A stretch of DNA of 64,000 bases from Ascidia mentula. Lineage: Eukaryota > Chordata > Ascidiacea > Phlebobranchia > Ascidiidae. Of the stretch, positions 1 to 13,270 are shown piece after piece. The stretch lies in NCBI GenBank assembly GCA_947561715.1, contig OX387205.1, forward strand, positions 5,585,001 through 5,649,000. The letters run 5' to 3'. The notes under the pieces are model-generated. The model worked only from the letters and a program-made list of their open reading frames with translations. It did not search any database and was not told the origin of the DNA. How positions within the stretch are numbered: the first letter of the stretch is position 1; every line of letters starts with the position of its first letter. Both the position numbers and the translations under genes were made by a program.

Positions 1-3000
1 TCAACGTCGGATGGGCGCTTGTTGATCATTGAGCCGAAGATGAGGACGCGGCATCTAACATCCGGCCTCGGGGATGCACCGCTAGATGGGGATAAGGAGT
101 GAAATGCATATCACGATAACATCAGCGAGTCGCCCTAATTTTCTGTGGGCACCAAACAATAGTTAAAGGCGATTTCTTGGAGTGTCAAGGTGAAAGGGAC
201 AATGATTAAAATTATCAACACAGGTTTTGTTATGTAAAGAGGATAATACGTATGCATACTGTCTGTAATTTTAGGCATTGATCGAGCTATGCTGGCTGCG
301 ACAAAAGTAGCGTTCTTAGTTCTGTTCCAAATTCTGTACAAAACTCTCACACAGGAAAAAAAATATTTTTAACAAAGAACGCTCAGGTCGTATACAACCA
401 AGGACCGCCCCACTCGCCATAATCGGTTTCCAATACAATCAATGATGTTGACAACTAAACTCGTACTATCCAATCGCTTTCGCACTGGCAACGGAGAAAA
501 AGATTAAAAAGGACTTGCGTCAGTTAAATTGGATGCCGTGTTCGGGTCAAGGCCTTAACTGTGCCTGTGAAATCAATTATCAAGGCAAGCATGCCAACTG
601 CAACTGCCGTCTCCGTCGCTGTAGCAATAATTAAACTTCAACTTGCACAACCAACCGTCGATGGTAATGGAATGTAACAATATATACTGCTTTGATAATC
701 TTTTCAAATCCATGACATGACTCGTACTGCAATATTCACTTCGTGAAACTTGTGGTAAATATGTGAAACTAATTTCAAAGCTTTATCAAGATAAAAGGGA
801 AACAAAGGCTTAAATCTATTTATGCAGATTTCAAAGCTATATTTTTATGCTTGCAATGCATAAATCCATGCACACAGTTTTGTGACAAATATCAGACCAA
901 ACAAAAGACGAAATTTAACGTAGGTGTGATCGACACTTAAACATAATTATATTAGGACAGTGACGCACACCGTTGGCCTTGTACTGCATATACGCCCTAA
1001 TGTAAACTTAGCGGGGTTTCCACTCATGGGGGATTTATGCTGCAGCAAAACAAAACATCAACAGTTCTAGGAAAGAAGCGATTACTTATCCATGCGGGCG
1101 GCAACAAATCTGCGCTTTTCGACCCTTAACGAAACCATAACAACAACAATTGTAAAATGACAACATTAGCATTAGGCTTTTGCTGCAATGTCTGGTGTTT
1201 TTCGCTGCTGTTTCTCGTGTGTGAGGTTACAGGAAGAAAAACTTACTTGTATTAAATCAAGTTAAGCAAAGCGTAATTTTCCTCGCCGCAAAATACATTC
1301 AGTCCTCTTTTTCTGCATAAAATCCCTTACACAGCAAAAAAAACTAACAGAAAAATCTGGTGGCCATTAATTTGAACAGTGTATTGATATATGAGCACAA
1401 AGGCATCAGTTGTTGCAGGTGTTAATATGGCGGCTGGGCGCTTCCCAGGGGTGCTAATGAAGACGCCAGCTTCGAACTATCTTGCCACCCGTTTCCTAAA
1501 CTCCTGGGATTGCAGATTGTCGTAAACTGTGGGCTGAAACAGCATTCTTTTGCGAAGCAACGCGTTTTCTTACTCAGTAAAAAATCAACTAAAAGTAAAG
1601 CCTAGTAATATGTTGCTGGCCAAGCTGACGGCAGTAACACGATCTACTGGCGACGTCGCCGGCGGTATGTTGCCAACGACTCGTATGTCCTAAATGCAAA
1701 AAGAACGGAATTGTCCGATTGCAGTAGTTTCCTGCCTTGTGTGTGTACTTAAATGACAGGCATATGCAGTAATGTTTTGCCACACAAATGACCAAAACAA
1801 AGACCATTAATAATCTGCTCAAATTTAAACTTTTTCTGTACTAATTAACAATTCTCGTCCGCTATATACTGCTTCAACCTTTCCTGGTTGATATTTTTCG
1901 TACCAATCCTCACTGCATATGGCACCACTGCAAAGAGAAACGAGTCATAGGCCATATTATGGTGAGCCCATATGCATGGCAGTGCCCGCGCCCTACTCGT
2001 GCATTAGCATCTCGGAGTCGTTTTGCATTATTCAGTACCCGGCGGCCTGTGAAGGGCAGCGCTTTGGACGCGAATTCGAAACGCAACGCGTGTTGTTGCC
2101 TCAGCAAAATTTTGTTGTTTCAGCTAGATCATGTTGGCTTCCATGTTTTAACGTTATCAGCGTCAATGCAAACGCTGTCATGGCTAAATCCGATCCTGTC
2201 TTCCTGCTTGTGCATAAAAGCCAGCTGTAGCCGAGTCAGCAGCTTGTTGAAACATTATAAACCGCGTATGTCATTGACTGAGTTACCACGAAACATGGGC
2301 AATATGTTTGCAAGCACTATTTTGTGCATGGAACCACCCTCGCACTTTAGCAAGTACCTTCAACGCACGAAATCAATATTGAGAATCAACCATATGTGAG
2401 TTTCATCCTACTTACACACTGCTTCCTGGTTTAAGGAACTTTTAAACTCTTGCCGTAAGTAATTAGAACTGGAATTAGGTTTTGCAGTAGCTGACAACTC
2501 GGTGCCCGTCCAAATGACCTTGTTAGGGCGTAAGCAAACAGACCTGAATCGAAATGTTTATTTCACACCAGAATGTGACTGTCTGGGTCGATAGAGTGCC
2601 GTGGCAGCCTGCTTTTAATTTGCTCATGCAGGTGGTTGAAATCCGACTAACAGTGGACACTAATTTACATTTCGCCAAAGAGACTTAATTGAAACCTGCG
2701 GAATATATTTTGCATTCATAACCAAATCGATTTCCAAGTTGATTGGCAGTTTTCGAGTCAAACTAAGCTTTGTTGTTTAGAATTTAATTCCTTGCACAAG
2801 TAAAACCTTTTTGTTCATTTATTTTTTGTGCATTTATCTGAAATATCAGTCCTAGAGCTAAGCGCAGCTATGTATAAGCACTTAGAGAAGCATATGCATT
2901 CATTGCATTACCCCTAACGCGAAACGAAAGCAAAAGAAATTGAATCGATGAATTCCTCAGCTCATCCGAATTCCACAAGGCGCTTTCATTTCATTGTGCG

Positions 3001-6000
3001 CCTACTCCTCTTAGTTTCTTTATGAAAGGCGCTCATAATCGCTTGCGCTCGTAACGTATTCGCTGCGAGCTTTTGCAGCGCCTTGCCAGCTGGTACTTCG
3101 CTGACAGATGGGTTGAAAGGCATAGAGTGGACTGTTTCTCCACAGGCAACTGCCGCTACTGTTTTAAAAGTTATTAAATTTATAAAATACCCAAAGTATG
3201 TCCAGAAAAGTAGTTATTGCGACTTAAAATCAAACTTTACTCCTCAAAATAGTTGTCCGGATTGCCTCGCAGCTAAACCTCTTGTGTTCTAACGCGATTG
3301 AATAAGTCCCGATTGATTTGAATAAACAACATTTGACTCAAGCCAAGTCAAATTTTAAACCATTGGTCCACAACCAAAGATTAAACAACAAAGTAATTAC
3401 TTCCTAAAATGGATCAGACAGTTCAAATGTAACCTCAAATCGGTTTTATTCACACGTTATCCATTCAGTACGATTACAGCATCGTGAGTATATACGGACT
3501 AGCGCAACTGACATTTTAAAGCAGTGGCGGCGGTCAATACACGTACAATGTAAGGTTAGACCGTATCATGGTAAATTCCCGGGAAAATGTAGGAAGTCCT
3601 CAACGCGCCAAACGTACAATGTTTAGTGTCCTTTAAACAGTCACATGCCAGGTTACATTTGGCTGCAGAAGGTCGACGTTTTACTTCCCCATCTGCGCAG
3701 TACTGTCATTTTAATTTCGTTTGTTTTAACTGACCCTCTGACAATTTCTTAACAATGAGTTTCTGTTCTGAACTACTGTGACAAAACGACAGCAAAACAT
3801 GCTTTGTATGACGTCGCGATTTTGTAAAGTCGGTACTATCAGTCAAGACTTGTAAACTTAGTGCGGAATCTTGCTTTCATATACACCTAAATGTTTATAT
3901 ATCAAACTACAAAGTTTCTTGCTGAAAAATCATGACTTACTGTACACAGACAAAACTTTGCATGGTTTTTCTAATTTATGGTGTCTAATCTATGACAACA
4001 CTTTATACGTTTTTAACAAATGCACACAGAACCTTACTATAATACATAGAATCCAGCACCAAGTCTATGTCACAGTTCATTGCGGTTTAATCAAAACTTC
4101 CAGGTTGCTGTGACGATTCGCCTTTACGTCATAAAGAGTAACGATCGTTGCGGTTGCGTCACATCCGCCAAGGCAGGTCTATAACTAACGCCTGATGGCC
4201 TATAGACCTTTTGTGTATATAAAATTGAATGCAAATGCCTGCTTTAATGGTAGCGCCGAATTTTTTAAAAATATTTATGATGTCATGGAGGACTGAATTG
4301 CCCCGAATTTCGTGAAAACTGTAGTTATTTGAAAAAAGTGTTCGAAAAGTTTATGATTTAAGAACAAATAATGAAAAACAGGCTGATGTGAAAGTATTTT
4401 GGCCTTTTATCAAATAACATAAATATCTTTAATGCAAAGGCAGTTCTTACTAACGAATGTACCTTGGGCATATCTACCAGCCACTTACATTTTAATGTCA
4501 CAAATTTAAAACCAATGTGACAAAGCGGAAAAATAATACACAGAAGAAAATCGGCATTAATGGAAAACCGACTAAAGACTTTATATCTTTTTCACAGCAT
4601 CCCTGTTGTTCATTGTGAGTAACTGTGTAAAAAATTTGCCATGTGGTTGACACGGAAGCAAAATCTCCGTCCTAAGGCGTCCTGTTTTGACTAATATGGG
4701 AAGTGATGTAATAAATGACCTCCACATCGTCACAACCACCGCTTCGCAAATAAAAACAAGCAGCGTAAAAACCCACTTAACTGAACCTGATTCACGTCGT
4801 GTCATATTTTTCATACATTAACATTTCCTACAATTGAACAAAATACTGACATGACAAAGCTTTTATACACAACAATGTCGTAAATCTCCAAACAGAGTTC
4901 GTTATAGCATACTTTGATCTGCCTTACCACACCGCTTTCCAAATATACAAGTTCTTGTTTTTCACCTACAATACCAAATTCTACATTAAATGTCATGCAT
5001 AAAAAATTTTCTAATTCAAAAATTCTACATAGCTATCTAATACCATTTCGCTGTCTAATTCAGGCCCAGTATTTTTAGTATCTTGACCACAAGTTAATAA
5101 GGAAACTGAACACCCGCACCAAACATACGACCGTTGTCAACATTCGTTTGTGTTTTGCGAACTGTGGACCCGCTTTGAGAGAGAGAGAAGTCAGTTTCCG
5201 TAAATGCACGACTGTCACGTGACTTGTACTGCGTGGCATGACCGAAAATCGTGATGCGAATTCCGGAGATCAGTCCGGTCGCAACTCATCCCGGTTGTGA
5301 AACAAGCACTGAGAAATACAAGGTTAACACTTCTCAAATCAACGCACAATCCGAAGAGAAATGATAGAACTTCTACACTTCTACACTATATCGTTTCTTT
5401 CATGTCCATCTAAAATTCCAGTACTGTCTGTATCGTGATTACTGTATCATGATAGGTTTTTCTGAAACAACAAAGCATGAACGAATCTGCATAATTCATC
5501 AACAATTACATGAAGCGCCAGATCTGCCAATAGTTTAATACAATCTGCCTCTTCTTTGCAAAGCATATAGGCTACAGACATAACCAAAAACCTGACAAAA
5601 TCAACAAGAACAATACACATTTGCTTGCTACCTAGTCCCGAAAAATTCATCACAGTGTGCAGCAAATGTTCCAGGGACGTGCATCGCATTTTCGGCCAAC
5701 TTGGCGAAATCGATTTCGTTGCGCGCACAATATGTCGACGGTCGATAGAACGACAGACGACAGTGGCCGCCCTAATACCTTGCTGGTCCCCGAGAGGTCG
5801 CGCAATCAGAAGACACAGCCGTGATCAGATGCCGTTAAGCAAGATAAGAATGAATCGTGTCATTGCAGGGCCGGTGATTGGCTAAAATTGGATTGATTTC
5901 GCCCCGCTGTTGTGCTGACTAACCTCGCGACGGTAAGGCCATGTATGATACTTGGACCAAAGTCCAGCCCAGCATTTCAATACACAGTTGTCAAATAATA

Positions 6001-9000
6001 ATAAGAACCTCAGATTTTTAAGGGAGTTTTGTCTCCCCAAAAATCTAAATGAGGTATCACGAAAACAAGCAAAAGTTTCTAATGCTGTGATGGCATTTTG
6101 ATTTACACACATTCCAACAAATGCATCGGGATGGTTCTTAAATGCGAATTGAGCTATGATGGATTTTGTGTTGACATAGAATACCGATATTTTTCAGCTA
6201 AATTGACTTGTAGACATTATCTGTTTTTTTCCAAAAACAACTGAGGCAATGATGTGAGGTCAAAATACACACAAGCCTTGACGTTATTTTAACGGAAATA
6301 TTTTACAGGGGTCCCCGGTCTAGAGCAAATGCAAATTTTTCAAGTTTTGCGTATATGGTAAACCATTGCCTGATGTGTTTATAATCAAATCCCCATTGTA
6401 CCTAACGGCGCCGTGGAACGCGTCACCATCGACCGTCTGACTTCTGCTACAAGTTGCCCCACACAATCTGTCGAGCGATTGACACATGCGTGGTTGGAGG
6501 AGTAATTTGGTCCCTGGTGACAACACCAATATTGCAAAGAGCTTTCAATAACAAAGGTATCTGTAATTAACAAGTTATCTATAACAATCATGCGATGGCA
6601 TGAAACATTACTGCGTTATCTATTACATTTAACGAAAACTGGAACTAACAAATATGCCTATCATGATGATCAGTAACAAAACGGCTATAGTTAGTATATA
6701 GTTGAATTGGAGCTTAGTTTGATAGGAACTACTGATGTGAATGCTGCGATTTAGTTTTGTGATAACTCGCAATTCTAGTTTTGACAATATGTTTATATTT
6801 AACTACAAGGACTATGCCAGACACACTTACTGGATATTTTCGTCCCTAAATCCCACATTTTGTCGTGTTACTCTACCTTAAAATCTACTAAGATACAACT
6901 CTGACCTGTCTAAAATCCTATGAGATTAACAAATAAAACAAAACATTGAAACTACGTTAAAAATAATAACCACTTGGTTACAAAGGAAACAAATTAGTAA
7001 GCAACGACCTGCTTCAACCGGTGGACGAAATAATAGAGTACACGTTGACATTTTTAAACATATCCGAGCTTATGACGGGCAGTGCTTAATTTTTGTGTGT
7101 GTGTTTTTTCAAATTTTTTTTCACACATTAGTTTGTCAGAAGTACATTATTGAAAAAACATGATATTCAATCCTACGCATCTGACTGAGAACAAGATCCA
7201 AAAAAGGCTTCCTCCTGATCAATAAAGGCAAGCAATTGTAGCATTTAGCGGTAGCTTTTCGTTTAGTCGGTCACATGCTTGCTAGACACCCAATTTGTTT
7301 CGACATTCGCATGTGCGCCAATCCCTTTCCACTTCCGCCAACAACGGAATTAAAAATGCCTGTTTAATACTTTTCAACCAAGGGAATGTTGCTGCGTGCA
7401 TTTCTTTACTTGCCAACAATATAATGCCGTGATTTGAATGATCAAATTTAAAGATACTGCTATTTTTAAGCAAATTTAAAGAGTTTACAAAAAAGGTCTA
7501 GATAGACTGCAACCTTACATTTCATTAAAGGACGTGAAAATATTACTTTTACCAACACCCACAAGGCAAGGCCAAACGAGGATAAAGCCCAATACAGTAT
7601 TCGTGATACTACGATATTTCAGTTGACTCACGAAATGGGCGCGACCTTCTGTAACGCTTTGTTGCCTTACAACGTGTTGCCAGTATATTTAATGAGGTTG
7701 TCTTGTAGCGATTTCCCGAACGCAAAAATGAAAAACGAAACTAATCAAAAAAGGGGCCTTTGTTGCGACCACTTTGTACTTCTGCCGTGGATCGACAGAA
7801 TTCTAGTGGTCTCCGACCCTGAGAACACCCATGCATTATTCACCAGCACCAGCTCCCGTCTGCAGTGACGCCGTGGCTCTGGCAATCGATTTTCGAGGCC
7901 GCTTCTGAACTACTTGCATGTCGCGATGTCTGCCACTCTGGACTTTTAGCTGCTGTCCTTGATAATATGTTATGCGGACAGCAAGTCGCGTAAATTATTT
8001 ACCTGCGTGTTGTTACATTTACTGGTTTGTCTGAACGAAGATAGGCACAAAATGGAGAAGTAAGCCAGGTCCAAAGACAGCAGATGAAATATTATTTTAG
8101 AGGAGCTTTGCAACTGCGCTTTTCATATACCGCTGTTCACTAATAACATATTAAATTCCTTTTATTTTTCGTCGGCTACGTGTTGAATATTTTGGAATCA
8201 TAAACTATTACAGATAACCATAAGAACCTGGTTTTTAAACAGACCTTCTGAGACCCCATTTCCACTATGTTGTTTCTTCGCTTCGAATCAATGTTTTCGT
8301 AAAACTAACACATTACAGTTCACAATGGTTTAACAACGTGATAGGGTGACCATCATAGGTTGAGTACAATATGCAAAATAGGCGAGTGTAGCAGCACTCA
8401 CGCAACACGACCTGCTGTACAACGTATGCATTTGTGCCAAATACAATTTGTGATGCGACCGCGAAAAAAAACTATCAACATTACTAGAAGCATAACCAAA
8501 TTTTTAAAGTTTATGAATGACGAAGAAGCTATCTTAAATTTCAAAATTACTACTCAAAAAGCTTTGTTGATTGTTCGGTAACAAACGCCACAAAGTCAAG
8601 CGTAAAGCTTGCTGTGCAGGACCAGCAACGCACAAGAGTACTTTTTAATATCAATTACCGAAGCTTTATAAATCGATCGTGTTTCTATATTTAACTGTGC
8701 AAAACTATAGATAGAATTTTTTGGCTGCATATAAGCATTGATTAGTTCTCATCTACCCTATTACCTCCACTATAAGTTCCCTATTAGGCTTTCCTGTTCA
8801 AATCCCACGTCTATTCTTCATCTGTCTCCTCTTTCGTCTCCAGGCAAAGTTTCAAGTTTCATTCCAGACCTATTTAAAGTCTTCATACCCTCGCAAAATG
8901 GCAAAGCCAGCCTATCAATGACTCGCACTCGCTAAAGCACGCACAGAACTGCAAAACAATTTAGCCAACGTGGTGAATGCATACGCGTGCACATCCTATA

Positions 9001-9949
9001 GCACACACCCGTCTAATCGCTTTTCTGAACGCCTCGCGCGTGCATCTAATCAATCGCACACACTTGTGTTGCGACTAAAATCGGCCTGCGACATCTGTTA
9101 AGATGCTTTGGGGATATTGCGACTGACTCTCCAGACATACACGCAGGTTGTAGCAACTGTTCCGTTACCATGGAAAGGTTGGCGTTGGTTGCATGTGTTT
9201 GGTTGTTGCAGTCATTGGTGATTATGAAGTGCAAACATTCAATTAAACTTTCTGCAATGATATAAACTTTGGAAACTGGGCGTCACGAGAATGTTCCATA
9301 TTTGGGTAGAACTTTTCTTTGTATTCTTCACAATCCGTCTGGTTTAAGTGCTAACAAGTATAACTAAAACACATGACCTAACCCTTTGATGTTGGTGTGG
9401 GTATTTCCCGAATAGGTGTTTCCGTGTTCATTGCGGGTAATACAGCAGTGTTAGTGGGACCATACGAAAAAGTATAAAAAAAGTTTTCCTATATGTCCAA
9501 ACAAAACTAGTCATTGTGCAGTAATATCTAACATCATACAAGCAAAATTTGGTATAAACAACTTACAATGCCATGGATGGTGGATAAACACCACACAAAA
9601 CAGCTGGGCGACAAATAAACATCCCATGGTCGTGTTTTGACTGGGACGTGAATGTATTGTTGTGTCTAAGAAAGTTTGGCATGATGAAATACTTCGTGGG
9701 CCGGTAAATCGTCAATGCCTTTTCGTTCGCAAAATTTATTTCAGTTGCGGTGACTTGTCGGTATATAACCCATGCTTTTTCATTGTGCTGCAGAACTCGA
9801 TTTTCAAATTTCGATACAATTCTCCTAATTTTAAGTACATTTTGTATTTAGCCACATATATTACCTATATATCGCAACAAGCCTTTCTGTTTGGTGTATA
9901 TTGGTAGCACTTGAGCAATGTTGCCAATCGTATGGTTTCTGATTCCAAC
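1..9949. other. Gene-free region, left part
   Basis: I read both strands and found no exon chain, protein family or RNA gene that I recognise. The longest open frame (about 1959-2399, plus, 146 codons) has no domain, and a competing frame overlaps it. A small hairpin lies at 4175-4209. The rest is AT-rich unique-looking sequence. Confidence 0.6.
4175..4209. repeat. Small inverted repeat
   Basis: AGGTCTATA (4175-4183) and TATAGACCT (4201-4209) are perfect 9-base arms around a 17-base loop. It stands alone in non-coding sequence and has no known meaning. Confidence 0.5.
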
Positions 9950-10043
9950 TGTGTAGACTAAACTTAGTAATTAAAGGCTCTTCTGGCAAAAAGAAAAACT
10001 TGTTAGGACGACGTTTCGGTCGGTCTTCAATGTGTAGACTAAA
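9950..10043 (-). mobile_element. 68-base retroelement-tail insertion with 13-base target-site duplication (copy 1)
   Basis: TGTGTAGACTAAA occurs at 9950-9962 and again at 10031-10043, flanking 68 bases (9963-10030). Read on the minus strand the insert contains CCGAAACGTCGTCC, a T-rich run, then GCCAGAAGAGCC. This parallels the tail of the copies at 50650 and 55141. A long target duplication plus extreme 5' truncation is typical of target-primed retrotransposition. The parent element is not in the window. Confidence 0.65.
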
Positions 10044-10643
10044 ATATTAACTCCACAACGCTACCTAGCGGAACCCGATATTGATGTATTATTTTTGAGT
10101 ATCGATTTGCCAAAAAGTGCATGGTAAGTTAATAATTCATATAGAACAGTAAAAACCTAATGTGTTCATCTTATTTTCTTTGTTCTGTTTTGACAAAGTC
10201 AATTCAAACAATATCTTGAAAGTTGTTGAATTGGGATTTCGTTGGCAAATATCAGTGCACTCACATATTGGAATTGGAATGAAATGATACAACGCACATC
10301 AATGCAATTCGGCAGGTGCGATACATGTACTCCATTGCATAATTTAGCATTTTCTCCATTAAAACCAATTTCGTTGTTTTGCGCATTGGTGATATTAATG
10401 TTTTTTATGTTAACTTTTCGAACATAACTTTCTTCGCTAACTTATTTTTCTGTTTATTCACTTTCGTCAATTTCACACGCTCGTGGTTATTTAATGAAAT
10501 ATTTTTATGCCTGGAAGTTTCCTTCAACGAGTTTTCTGTTCGATTTGCTTGGATGTCATTATGTACGTGGTGGGCGTATATGAATGCGTTAATTAGCCGA
10601 ACTACATAGTTATAATTCTCCAGTTTGACGAATTACAATAAAA

Positions 10644-10695
10644 TGTCAGTAATTCTAATTCGCACCAAATTGAGTAAGAATTAGAATTACTGACA
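10644..10695. repeat. Perfect 18-base inverted repeat (hairpin)
   Basis: Arm 10644-10661 is the exact reverse complement of 10678-10695, with a 16-base spacer. Past one mismatch, three more pairs extend the stem to about 22 bases. It could be a small hairpin RNA or the core of a MITE; no terminal duplication is evident. Confidence 0.8.
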
Positions 10696-11332
10696 CTTTT
10701 CTAGTTCTAATTTGAGCGGTTTTCAAATTGCTATTTTGTCTTTGTATTCAGAACAATATTTTACCTCTGCTTTTCCTTAACTGTATGCACACAAATAAAG
10801 GATTCCGTGCTACCAGGATTATATAGGAAAACACTTTGGTTAACATATTTTGACTTTGAAGTAAATCTTATGCTATGGCACATTAACTTCTTCAAAACAA
10901 ACGACCTTTAATTTTTTAACCTTGGCCAACATGTGATAGCCTGGTGTGTCTTGCATTAACTCAATAGAGATTTCCATTACGATCACTGGTATATGGGTTG
11001 AGCGAATTTGCCATTGTGGCGACACGCCACTCATAATAACCACAGACTGGCGCATGATTCACAGCGACACTGTGTGATAGTTTGGTTTAAAAATAATCTG
11101 CGTTGGAGGGGGGTACAGAGCATAATGCCGATAAAACTGTTTATAGCACACTTTTTCTTTGTCATTTGGGCCCGAACCCAACCTTTAGTTATTTTGGGGG
11201 TTTGACAAAATATAGGTTATAAAGTAAAAAAATAAATATTTGCTACGTAATAAAATAAATAAGTTCTGAAACATTAACACGTCATGTTCGCATAGTCTTT
11301 TATTTTATTAGATTGCAAAAATGCATTTACCA

Positions 11333-11720
11333 GACAATGTAAAAGTAACCATGACACAGCAAATTTTAAAGTTGTCTTGTACTTTTCCACCCTCGTTTTA
11401 CCCACGTTTGTTCTCACGCGGTGAAATACGGTCTCCATGGTACAAAAGCGGCCGGTCACGTCGCCACAGTAATTCTGTTTGCTCTGTAAAAGGTTGATAA
11501 TTTTAGCGTTAAACTGCTTTTTATGTCGCTATATTAATTGCCTGCACCAGTTGGTTCAACAAACTGCTTATTTACAACTTCATATATTTTAGTGAAATTG
11601 TGGATTTTGTCACGTGACACTCCTAAAACGAATCCCAAAAATATATTCTTTACACGTGAATAGTTGGGTGCAACCAACCGTGCAAGTACATCGTGAACTT
11701 TGTGTTGCAAAAGCAACTTT
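11333..11720. repeat. Diverged duplication, unit A
   Basis: This block shares ordered similarity with 12706-13270: gacaatgtaaaagtaaccat at the start, ggtcacgtcgccacagtaat near 11454, and the exact word gtgcaaccaaccgtgcaag at 11668-11686. The minus-strand reading contains YLHGWLH in both units. It is not recognised as a gene and may be an old repeat family. Confidence 0.6.
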
Positions 11721-12705
11721 CAAGCGGCAAAGTTTTACTTACAAGTAAACAAATTGTAACAAAGCAGCAAGCTTGAGGGGATGATGTTACATTTTGCGCT
11801 GCAGTAATTTTACCGTCGTTGTGACTGGCCAACCCGGTGGTGAAAATGCTAAAGGCAAGACCGAGGTGTTTACCCACATAAAATACTTTTGTTTCACGTT
11901 ATATCGTATTATGTAAAAAGTTATGCTGTTACGACTTTAAAGGAAGATTATTACCATGGCTAATGCTCAAATCGCTTTTTTCCGAATTCATAGAAGCAAT
12001 TAGACCGATTTTTTGCCGCACTGGGCTCCTGTACACTAAACCAAGTTGCAGTTGAAGTGTAGAATGCTTCCCTTTCTGGATCGTGCTCACAGATAACTTT
12101 TTCATTCATCGTACCAGCGCGTTTTTCCTTCAATTCATGCAGTATCATAGTTTGCATAACAATTTTATATTTTCAACGCATGATAAACAATATTTTTAAT
12201 GTATTATCATACCACGTATCGGCCGTCGCCTTCTTAAGTCTGGTATGTGTACCACAGTTTAGGTAGTACAATTACAATGCAACACTGCAACCACAAGTCT
12301 CGAGTATATCACTGCTCTTCTGGCGTATCGGGGAATTGTCTTGGTAATCGCGCAGTCGGTTTTAGGTACTTCCGAGTTTCGTATCGACCAAATGACTGGC
12401 AAAGGAGCTAATTTTTGGTAGTTGCTTTAAAACGTACAAACAATCTTTTCCTTCCAAAAAAGTTTTTTTTGTGTCCAGTTCATACGGTAACGACCTCTTA
12501 AATATGACGGTTTGCAGGAAACAACCAAAAATAGACTTACTTAATATTTATTAAAAAAAAATTTTGAAACGGACAAACGTTGATTGGGCCACCCTTTCTT
12601 AGTGTTACAAAGTTCAATGGATCTGTAAGAAAAAACATATGATGAGCATATGTTGCAACTACAGAGTGCTTTCTGTCAATTGAGCAAAGTAGTTTTACCA
12701 CCACC

Positions 12706-13270
12706 GACAATGTCATAGTAACAATGACAAAGGACTTTCTGAATATTCGTGATGATGAAATCAGTGGAAAGGTGGTGTTGTGCGTTTCCAAACTCGTTTT
12801 TCGCACGCTTGTTCGCATGAGATGGGAAATATCTCCATTGCGAGAAAGCGCTCGGTCACGTCGCTACAATGATTCAGCAATTTGCATAAAAATACCCAAC
12901 ATTTTTTTTTATTTGTTTGTTAGACCAACGTATCCTAGTTAGGAATAATCAGTTTGCCACAACCAGAAGAATACGTGATGTTTACGGCACTTCTAAAACT
13001 GTGTACTTTTTTCGCACAAAACGGAGAACAACAGCAAAAGTTTCATAGAGCAAAGGGTAGACGCAAACCTACATCCAGGTAATTTTTTCTTCCTTTTTCA
13101 GAACCATGCAATAATCATTTCCAAGACTATGTAGGTTTTAAATACTTCATTTTCAATTTTGCGACTACATTTTGCCTCTTCAGTATCCATTGCATTCCTT
13201 GCACGTGACTAGCGAGGTGCAACCAACCGTGCAAGTAAAATGCAAGCTTTGTGTTTGCAAAGCAAGTTCC
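12706..13270. repeat. Diverged duplication, unit B
   Basis: Partner of 11333-11720: gacaatgtcatagtaacaat at the start, ggtcacgtcgctacaatgat near 12853, and gtgcaaccaaccgtgcaag at 13217-13235. Offsets between the units grow from about 1.37 to 1.55 kb, so unit B has gained bases or unit A has lost them. The minus strand again reads NTKLAFYLHGWLHLASHV, against NTKFTMYLHGWLHPTIHV in unit A. Confidence 0.6.

Noticed and set aside
1959-2399. 146-codon plus-strand frame
   Set aside because: No domain, no exon partners, and it overlaps another long frame in the same DNA. Probably chance.
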